Assembly (NCBI GenBank): GCA_025923975.1
Contig: JAICEV010000082.1
Location: 1 to 11,066 of the forward strand
Origin: Propionibacteriaceae bacterium
Lineage (GTDB): Bacteria > Actinomycetota > Actinomycetes > Propionibacteriales > Propionibacteriaceae
Direction of reading: 5' to 3'
DNA: 11,066 bases
This document shows, in pieces, positions 6,146 to 11,066 of the stretch (position 1 is its first letter; every line of letters begins with the position of its first letter). The position numbers and the translations under genes were made by a program. The notes beneath the pieces are model-generated. The model was not told the DNA's origin. It did not search any database and saw only the letters and a list, made by a program, of their open reading frames with translations.

Positions 6146-7258
6146 CTGTCCGGGGAACAGCGAACCGAACGCGAGGAAAATCCAGACGTCAGCGCTAGAG
6201 CTGAGCCAGATGCAGGCAGGGGCTGGCTCTGGCATGGATTCGCTGCGTTGAGTATCTCGGCCTTAGGGCTCGTCGTCGCAGGCGCAGTTGGCCTTACGAC
6301 GGAGGCCCAGACGACTGATCACCAGTTGTCGGATCTACCTGAAACTTCGGCTAGAGTCGTTGTGCCGATCGAGCAGGCGGCCGACGAACAGTCGAACAAG
6401 CCCAAGGCAACGTCTCCGGTTTTCGCGAGACCGGCAACACCGACAACCGATCGCCCCGCCCGGAGTGCCGCTCTCAGGGACGCCATCGTGAAAGAGCAGG
6501 CCGCCCAGAGAGATGAGCTCTTGGCCAAAACCGCAGACGAGATGAGCCGGGCGGCGGAGGCGGCTAGCAGCGACGCGCGGCAGAAGGAACTCACGGCGGT
6601 GGGCCAGGCTAGTCGAGAAGCAGCAGCGCGAATAGCGGCCGAGAACCTGCGTAGGGCAGTCGCTGCCCGAGTGGCCGCGGCGCAAAAGCGGCGGACGGTG
6701 GAACGTACACCGAGTGATGAGGTGGCATCGTCCACGGCCGACCGCGGAGGCAGCGAGAGCGGTTCCAGTGGTGGGGACTCCGGCCGGAGTGGTGGGGACT
6801 CCGGCCGGAGTGGTGGCAGCTCCGGTGGCGGCGGAACGGGCGGAGCGGCATCACCGGTGCCGGGAGCTGTTATTGGTGCCCATTTCGGCGAGTACGGCAG
6901 CTGGTCGCGTTACCACACCGGGATTGATTTCCGCGCCGGTCACGGCACCCCGATACGCACCGTCAAATCAGGCGTTGTGCTCTACGCCGGCAACTCCGGC
7001 AACTGGGCCGGCAACCATGTCGCCATCAAGCATGCGGACGGCAAAGCCACGATGTACTCGCACATGTCCTCCATGGCCGTAAGGTCAGGCGAGGCCGTGC
7101 AGGCTGGACAGATCATCGGCCGTGTCGGCCAGACCGGGCGAGCTTTCGGCGCCCACTTGCACTTCGAGCTCTATCCCGCTGGGGTCAAGTACGGCGACGT
7201 GTACAAGGCAATCAACCCGCAGCCATGGCTCAAAGCCAATGGCGTAAACACACACTGA
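6146..7258 (+). CDS. Membrane-anchored M23 (LytM-type) peptidoglycan metallopeptidase, paralogue 1; probable CTG start
   Basis: 370 residues from CTG 6146. A short polar tail precedes a membrane anchor (about residues 27-50), then an Ala/Glu/Arg-rich coiled coil (about 105-182), a Gly/Ser linker with two 7-residue SGGDSGR repeats, and a C-terminal M23 domain. Zinc ligands are H257 and D261 (HTGID) and H339 (HLHFE), with H306 in YSHMSS and H337 as the catalytic partners. The enzyme would cut peptide cross-bridges of peptidoglycan on the outer face. The start is odd: the frame opens after a TAA at 6131 and has no ATG, GTG or TTG until TTG 6248, which lies inside the membrane helix and would remove its first half. 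Paralogue 2 keeps the matching segment (WLRHGVAAL versus WLWHGFAAL). CTG 6146 has AAGGGG (6132-6137) eight bases upstream. If only usual starts are allowed, the call is 6248-7258. Confidence 0.85.
   Translation: MSGEQRTEREENPDVSARAEPDAGRGWLWHGFAALSISALGLVVAGAVGLTTEAQTTDHQLSDLPETSARVVVPIEQAADEQSNKPKATSPVFARPATPTTDRPARSAALRDAIVKEQAAQRDELLAKTADEMSRAAEAASSDARQKELTAVGQASREAAARIAAENLRRAVAARVAAAQKRRTVERTPSDEVASSTADRGGSESGSSGGDSGRSGGDSGRSGGSSGGGGTGGAASPVPGAVIGAHFGEYGSWSRYHTGIDFRAGHGTPIRTVKSGVVLYAGNSGNWAGNHVAIKHADGKATMYSHMSSMAVRSGEAVQAGQIIGRVGQTGRAFGAHLHFELYPAGVKYGDVYKAINPQPWLKANGVNTH
6767..6816 (+). repeat. 21-bp in-frame tandem repeat in the M23 paralogue 1 linker
   Basis: Two identical 21-bp units (6767-6787 and 6788-6808) are followed by the first eight bases of a third. 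Each unit encodes SGGDSGR. The repeat lengthens the flexible Gly/Ser linker between coiled coil and peptidase domain and is a likely slippage site with copy number variable between strains. Confidence 0.85.
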
Positions 7259-7372
7259 GCTGCCAGCGTCGGGAATCACAGATTCAGCGTCGGTGCAGCT
7301 CTGACGAAGATGGGCGATCTGAGTTACATCCGCAAAAAGACACGCCGCAAGTTGACGAGATTGACTTGCGCC

Positions 7373-7393
7373 CCGTTACTAATCCGTTATTGT
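7373..7393 (+). promoter_or_regulatory. Tandem half-site operator (GTTAC-N6-GTTAT), copy B
   Basis: GTTAC at 7375-7379 and GTTAT at 7386-7390 have the same 11-bp phasing as copy A before paralogue 1. The aligned consensus is CCGTWACYNNTYYGTTAT. Because it overlaps a possible -10 (7377-7382), a bound regulator could repress from here, or activate if the true -10 lies downstream. Confidence 0.45.
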
Positions 7394-7498
7394 TGCCGAA
7401 GCGTCCACCGTTTGAACTCAAAACGCGGGCCTCCAGCAGCAGACGATCACCCACTTGTGCTGCGGCAGAGGCAGGACTCGGGGAACCTGTCGTCGTAC

Positions 7499-7504
7499 GA
7501 GGAG
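7499..7504 (+). promoter_or_regulatory. Ribosome binding site for M23 paralogue 2
   Basis: GAGGAG seven bases before GTG 7512. It decides the start against the longer open frame from 7455, whose extra residues are Arg/Cys-rich and lack a ribosome site. Confidence 0.75.
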
Positions 7505-7511
7505 ATTTGGA

Positions 7512-8396
7512 GTGCCCAGCTCGTCGTCGGAGCTTACGCGCGCGCGTCGCGCCTTGATCGAGGACCTCAAAGAGGACCGGAAAAGCTGGCTGCGCCACGG
7601 AGTTGCAGCGCTTGCGGTGTCCCTGCTGGGACTTGGCGTCGCTGGATCAGTGGCCCTGACGGGTGCAGCACAGCACACCACCTGGGCGGCAACGGGGGCC
7701 ACAAAGGAGCTCGCGAAAGAAACGAGCCGCGGAGCCGAGCGGCCGCGGCTGGATCCCGCCAAGGTCAAGAGCCTCGCTGACCAAAGGGCCGAGGAGCTCA
7801 GCAAGATCGATTCGGAGGTATTAGAGGCCTCCATGGACAAGTCTGCAAAGGTGCGCGACAAGGCTCTGGAGGCCGTTTCGGACGCGACGCGTCGGCAGGC
7901 GATCTTGATCGCACGTGGACAGGCCAAGCGGAGCGACCGCCAGGGACCACTGGCCGACTCCAGCTCAGGTGGCAAGGCTTGCCTGCCGGTCAGGAGCGGT
8001 TACCGAATTGCTGCTGGCTTCGGCCAGACCGGTCCCTGGTCGCGCTACCACACCGGCTTGGACTTCTCCTCTCCGGTCGGAACCCCGCTACGCGCTCCAG
8101 CGGCTGGGATCGTGACAAACGCCGGAATCGGACCCGCCAGTGGTTGGGCCGGCACCTATGTCGCGATCAAATACCCGAATGGCACCCACACACTGATGGC
8201 TCACATGTCATCGGTCTCAGTCAGCGTCGGCCAGACGGTGTCGGCATGCCAGATCGTCGGCGCAATTGGGATGACCGGAAGGACCTTTGGGGCGCACGTT
8301 CACCTCGAGGTCTATCCCGCGGGCGTCAAACCAGGTGACGTTTACAGCGCCGTCGACCCAGTCCCCTGGCTCCGCGCCCACGGCGTACGTCCTTAG
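7512..8396 (+). CDS. Membrane-anchored M23 (LytM-type) peptidoglycan metallopeptidase, paralogue 2
   Basis: 294 residues from GTG 7512. A charged cytoplasmic tail (1-25), one membrane helix (about 28-51), a charged helical stretch (about 82-140, shorter than in paralogue 1) and no Gly/Ser repeat linker lead to the M23 domain (about 160-290). Zinc-site residues are all present: H180 and D184 (HTGLD), H231 (MAHMSS), H262 and H264 (HVHLE). Two cysteines, C157 at the domain entry and C246 in SACQIVG, have no counterpart in paralogue 1 (Pro/Ala-type residues there), so a disulfide brace is possible in the oxidising outer space. The anchor and catalytic domains align with paralogue 1 almost without gaps, so the pair arose by tandem duplication and then diverged in the stalk. 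Predicted role: cleavage of stem-peptide cross-links during growth or division. Convergent with pcrA. Confidence 0.93.
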   Translation: MPSSSSELTRARRALIEDLKEDRKSWLRHGVAALAVSLLGLGVAGSVALTGAAQHTTWAATGATKELAKETSRGAERPRLDPAKVKSLADQRAEELSKIDSEVLEASMDKSAKVRDKALEAVSDATRRQAILIARGQAKRSDRQGPLADSSSGGKACLPVRSGYRIAAGFGQTGPWSRYHTGLDFSSPVGTPLRAPAAGIVTNAGIGPASGWAGTYVAIKYPNGTHTLMAHMSSVSVSVGQTVSACQIVGAIGMTGRTFGAHVHLEVYPAGVKPGDVYSAVDPVPWLRAHGVRP

Positions 8397-8416
8397 ACGC
8401 ACTATTCGAGGGCTGT

Positions 8417-8452
8417 TTGTTAGAGCTTCTCCAGTTGTTAGAGCTTCTCCAG
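8417..8452. repeat. Exact 18-bp tandem duplication across the pcrA stop codon
   Basis: TTGTTAGAGCTTCTCCAG occurs at 8417-8434 and again at 8435-8452. On the minus strand each unit reads Leu-Glu-Lys-Leu, TAA stop, Gln codon, so the gene ends LEKL-stop and the downstream copy repeats LEKL-stop in frame. It looks like a recent slippage event that left the protein unchanged. Confidence 0.95.
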
Positions 8453-10855
8453 CGGCGCATACCGCAAGGACAGCCGCTTGAGTCCTGAGGACCCGAAGTC
8501 CACATCCGCCATAGCTTTGTCGCCTTCGCCGGAGGTTGCGACTACCGTGCCCATGCCGAACGTGGTGTGCAGCACTCTGTCTCCAGCTGCCAGCAATGGG
8601 AACTCGCGGACAATCGGCTTCGCGCCGTACCCGACGGCATTCCGCCAGGTCTGGGTAGCGGTCGCGGACGTGTTCCGCCAGCTGGTGACCGCGGCTTCCG
8701 TACGCCGCCAATCGACAAGCTTGCTCGGTACCTCGTTGAGGAACCGGCTCGGCGGATTGTGCTGGGGCGAGCCCCAGGACGACCGGGCGATCGCCCGAGA
8801 GATGTAGAGCCGCTTGCGGGCGCGGGTGATGCCGACGTACGCGAGCCGCCGTTCCTCCGCCAGCTCATTGCCGGTGCGCTCCGCAATCGCCCGTTGATGT
8901 GGGAATACGCCGTCCTCACATCCTGTGAGGAAGACTGTGTCGAACTCGAGGCCTTTTGCGGTGTGCAGGGTCATCAAGGTGACGACGCCAGTGTCTGCCT
9001 CATCCGGAGCGTCGGGAATCTGGTCGGAGTCGGCGACCAAAGCTACTCGCTCTAGGAAGGCACCCAGCGACGCATCAGGTTCTGCCGCCCCTGCCGCCAG
9101 ATCGGCCTCGGGGTCGAGGGCGGCAGCGAGCTCCCCCTCCGATGGCGCATTGGGGTCCCCCGGCAGCCCAAACTCGTCCAGCTCCTCTTCCGGCACGCTC
9201 AGAGTTGCGACGCCGGTCACGAACTCCCGTGCGACCGTGATCAGCTCTTTCAGGTTCTCCAGCCGAGTCTCGTCTTGCGGATCAGTCGAGCCGTGCAGCT
9301 CGGCCAAATAGCCCGATCGGTCCAACACGCTGGTCAAGATGGCGTCGGCTGGCATGCCCCCGGCCACCATGGCCTCGTGGTCGTCAAGGAACCGGGCGAA
9401 TACCTTCAGCTGATTCGCGGAGCGAGACGCCAGGCCCGGAATCTCGTCAATTCGGCGTAACGCATCACCGAAGCTGATGCCCTGCCGAGCCGCCAGGTCT
9501 GCCACCGCGGCTTCCGCGCGATCACCGATGCCCCGCTTCGGAACATTCAGGATGCGGCGGAGCGAGACGTCGTCGGCCCGGTTGGCGATGGCACGCAGAT
9601 AGGCGATGGCGTCGCGCACCTCACGCCGCTCGTAGAACCGAACCCCACCAACCACCTTGTAGGGCATTCCGACCCGGATGAATGCCTCCTCAAAGGCTCG
9701 GGACTGAGCGTTGGTTCGGTAGAACACAGCGGTATCGCCGTAACGATGTCCCCCGTCGTCGCGAAGCCTTTTGATCTCGGCGGCAACGAACTGCGCCTCG
9801 TCGTGCTCGGTGTCAGCGACATAGCCGATGACTTGCTCACCATCGCCGGCGTCGGTCCAGAGGTTCTTCGGCTTCCTGTTCTCATTGCGCGTGATCACTG
9901 CGTTGGCAGCTCGCAGGATGGTCTGCGTCGATCGGTAGTTCTGCTCGAGCAGGATCACCCGCGCGCCCGGGAAGTCGGACTCGAAGTCGTTGATGTTGCG
10001 GATGGTTGCACCACGAAAGGCATAAATCGACTGGTCGGAGTCCCCCACCACCATGAGCTCCGGTGGTTCGATCGCCACCACGTTGGCGTCAGGGTGCGGA
10101 TCCGGCGCACAAAGCTCCCGGATCAGCACGTATTGGGCGTGATCAGTGTCTTGATACTCATCGACTAGTACATGCCGGAAGCGCCGTCGATACTGCTCGC
10201 GAAGATCGGGAAAGGCCTGGAACAGATGCACGGTCGTCATGATCAGGTCGTCGAAGTCCAAGGCGTTGGCGGCGATCAGTCGCCGCTGGTATTCCCGGTA
10301 CGCCTCGGCGTAGCTCTCCTCCATTGGCGAGTGCGCGCGGGCGCTTGCCGACTCATGATCGACAAGCTCGTTCTTGCAGGCCGACACCCAGTTCATGATT
10401 GCGCGTACCGGGAACCGCTTCGGATCAAGATCAAGATCGTGAGCCACTAGCTGCATCAACCGCTTGGAGTCGGCATCGTCATAGATCGAGAAGGTCCGAG
10501 ACATGTTGAACCGGCCGATCTCTGATCGCAGGATGCGAACGCAGGCAGAGTGGAAGGTCGAGACCCACATCAGCTTGGCCCGGTTGCCCACCAGGGCCAT
10601 CACCCGGCCACGCATCTCAGCCGCGGCCTTGTTGGTGAAGGTAATGGCCAGGATCGAGGCCGGATGTACCCGACGCTGGGTCACCAGATGGCAGATCCGG
10701 CGGGTCAACACTCGGGTCTTGCCCGAACCTGCACCGGCCACCACGAGAACCGGGCCGCCCTCATGGAGCACCGCCTCCCGCTGCGGTGGATTCAGTCTCT
10801 CCAGCAGCTGTTCGGCAGTCAATCGAGTCGGTCTGGCCTGAGTCGTACTTGTCAT
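8438..10855 (-). CDS. pcrA: UvrD/PcrA-type ATP-dependent DNA helicase (superfamily 1A)
   Basis: 805 residues from ATG 10855; GTG 10861 would add two residues, and neither has a strong ribosome site. It is a 3'-5' DNA translocase/helicase for repair, rolling-circle replication and removal of RNA polymerase or recombinase from DNA. Motifs in order, counted from ATG 10855: Q-motif LNPPQREAV (21-29), Walker A AGAGSGKT (40-47), TFTNKAAAEM (72-81), Walker B VDEYQDT (231-237), GDSDQSIYAFRGA (271-283), QNYRST (305-310), VTLMTLHTAKGLEFD (625-639), and YVGITRARKRLY (673-684). A Tudor-like C-terminal domain (about 757-803: GDRVLHTTFGMGTVV) matches the RNA-polymerase-binding tail of PcrA. An acidic Asp/Glu/Ala-rich segment (about 555-620) interrupts domain 2B-side sequence and is typical of actinobacterial members. 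A single gene, divergent from the right-edge frame. Confidence 0.97.
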   Translation of the reverse strand: MTSTTQARPTRLTAEQLLERLNPPQREAVLHEGGPVLVVAGAGSGKTRVLTRRICHLVTQRRVHPASILAITFTNKAAAEMRGRVMALVGNRAKLMWVSTFHSACVRILRSEIGRFNMSRTFSIYDDADSKRLMQLVAHDLDLDPKRFPVRAIMNWVSACKNELVDHESASARAHSPMEESYAEAYREYQRRLIAANALDFDDLIMTTVHLFQAFPDLREQYRRRFRHVLVDEYQDTDHAQYVLIRELCAPDPHPDANVVAIEPPELMVVGDSDQSIYAFRGATIRNINDFESDFPGARVILLEQNYRSTQTILRAANAVITRNENRKPKNLWTDAGDGEQVIGYVADTEHDEAQFVAAEIKRLRDDGGHRYGDTAVFYRTNAQSRAFEEAFIRVGMPYKVVGGVRFYERREVRDAIAYLRAIANRADDVSLRRILNVPKRGIGDRAEAAVADLAARQGISFGDALRRIDEIPGLASRSANQLKVFARFLDDHEAMVAGGMPADAILTSVLDRSGYLAELHGSTDPQDETRLENLKELITVAREFVTGVATLSVPEEELDEFGLPGDPNAPSEGELAAALDPEADLAAGAAEPDASLGAFLERVALVADSDQIPDAPDEADTGVVTLMTLHTAKGLEFDTVFLTGCEDGVFPHQRAIAERTGNELAEERRLAYVGITRARKRLYISRAIARSSWGSPQHNPPSRFLNEVPSKLVDWRRTEAAVTSWRNTSATATQTWRNAVGYGAKPIVREFPLLAAGDRVLHTTFGMGTVVATSGEGDKAMADVDFGSSGLKRLSLRYAPLEKL

Positions 10856-10861
10856 CGCCAC

Positions 10862-10998
10862 TCGTCGCTGAAGCAGGAGCCCGCTCGGCTCCTACAGAGT
10901 TCCGTCATAACCCAGCCCACCCTAGACGTCAGCAACGACATCGCATCTGACCGCCTGACCCCCGGCGGATCCACCTGTCGCCAGCGTAAATTGGCGGC
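10862..10998. promoter_or_regulatory. Divergent intergenic region with pcrA leader hairpin
   Basis: 137 bases. AGGAGCC (10875-10881) and GGCTCCT (10887-10893) form a perfect 7-bp stem with a five-base loop that would lie in the pcrA 5' leader, about 20 bases before the start. On the minus strand TTGCTG followed 19 bases later by TTATGA is a weak promoter candidate. No actinobacterial LexA box (GAAC-N4-GTTC type) is seen. TAAATT at 10987-10992 would serve the rightward frame. Confidence 0.35.
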
Positions 10999-11066
10999 AT
11001 GCGGGTGCCTACGATCTCGCTAGTGACACTGCTCAAGCGCATCGTGCAAGCCGTGGTCGCAGTGCA
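10999..11066 (+). CDS. Possible N-terminus of a rightward gene, cut by window edge
   Basis: ATG 10999 opens a frame of 22 complete codons to the window end with no stop: a short basic start followed by a hydrophobic stretch (residues about 6-22, ending IVQAVVAV), like a membrane anchor or signal segment. TAAATT at 10987-10992 ends six bases before the ATG, the spacing expected for a leaderless actinobacterial transcript; the Shine-Dalgarno is absent. Too little is present for a family call. Confidence 0.4.
   Translation, partial: MRVPTISLVTLLKRIVQAVVAV

Larger units (their letters stand above)
7259..7511 (+). promoter_or_regulatory. Leader/promoter region of the second M23 peptidase gene
   Basis: 253 bases without a credible gene. 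CAGCGTCGG occurs twice (7264-7272, 7285-7293), 21 bases apart. TTGACG (7352-7357) and TTGACT (7361-7366) are good -35 candidates and lie just before the half-site pair at 7373-7393; TACTAA (7377-7382) is a possible -10, 19 bases after the first. A transcript would then have a leader of roughly 120 bases. No terminator is seen after paralogue 1, so read-through is also possible. Confidence 0.4.

Noticed and set aside
5974..6198. 74-codon open frame in the leader of M23 paralogue 1
   Set aside because: Overlaps the M23 coding start, no ribosome site, no recognisable product.
5924..6200. Cyclic-di-AMP (ydaO/yuaA) riboswitch before the first M23 gene
   Set aside because: Some short resemblances (GGGGAAC, AATCC..GTCAGC) exist, but they lie inside coding sequence shown by the paralogue alignment, and the conserved GGGGUGAAUC core is missing.
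7310..7511. Small open frame beginning at 7310 in the second M23 leader
   Set aside because: Arg/Cys-rich translation without ribosome site; lies over the promoter elements and runs into the M23 gene in another frame.
8397..8437. Intrinsic terminator between the second M23 gene and pcrA
   Set aside because: No GC-rich hairpin with T-run on either strand; only the 18-bp tandem repeat is present.
1..11066. CRISPR array, insertion sequence, prophage, tRNA or rRNA
   Set aside because: No regularly spaced repeats, transposase or integrase motifs, and no cloverleaf or rRNA-like sequence seen on either strand by eye.

Overview
The window is high-GC bacterial chromosomal DNA with GTG starts, G/C-rich third codon positions and gene content typical of an actinobacterium. 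A Propionibacteriales-like host is a guess from gene content, not something the bases prove. It is mostly a core locus, not an island: no IS element, phage gene, CRISPR array, tRNA or rRNA is visible. The order PerM-like membrane protein, sucD, sucC, cobalamin-binding subunit, M23 peptidase, pcrA resembles, from memory, the order around pcrA and sucCD in Streptomyces and in part in Mycobacterium.

Layout. Positions 1-544 (-) hold the N-terminal 181 residues of a DUF6350/PerM-like membrane protein that runs off the left edge. Diverging from it, 697-2382 (+) encodes a single-pass membrane protein whose outer part seems to be two copies of one Cys-pair domain. Its stop overlaps the stop of sucD. 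Positions 2375-4456 (-) are sucD and sucC, the two subunits of succinyl-CoA synthetase, spaced as one operon. Behind a leader with a long inverted repeat lies a stand-alone B12-binding domain protein (4599-5030, -), the kind of small subunit used by acyl-CoA mutases. A lipase-like alpha/beta hydrolase (5063-5923, +) diverges from it.

The most interesting stretch is 5924-8396: two tandem, paralogous, membrane-anchored M23 (LytM-type) peptidoglycan peptidases, each with its own leader. Both leaders carry a pair of GTWAC/GTTAT half-sites exactly 11 bp apart. This suggests that one response regulator, perhaps MtrA-like, controls both. The first paralogue has no ATG, GTG or TTG before its membrane anchor and probably starts at CTG 6146. 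The second has a good Shine-Dalgarno and GTG at 7512.

The right part (8438-10855, -) is a complete UvrD/PcrA helicase with an exact 18-bp tandem duplication across its stop codon. The last 68 bases may hold the start of a leaderless gene.

Functionally there are two themes. One is TCA and propionate/branched acyl-CoA carbon flow (sucCD plus a B12 mutase subunit). The other is the cell envelope (PerM-like protein, sensor-like membrane protein, two M23 peptidases). I see no clearly new multi-gene system. The best leads are the shared M23 regulatory repeats, the CTG start and the duplicated sensor domain.
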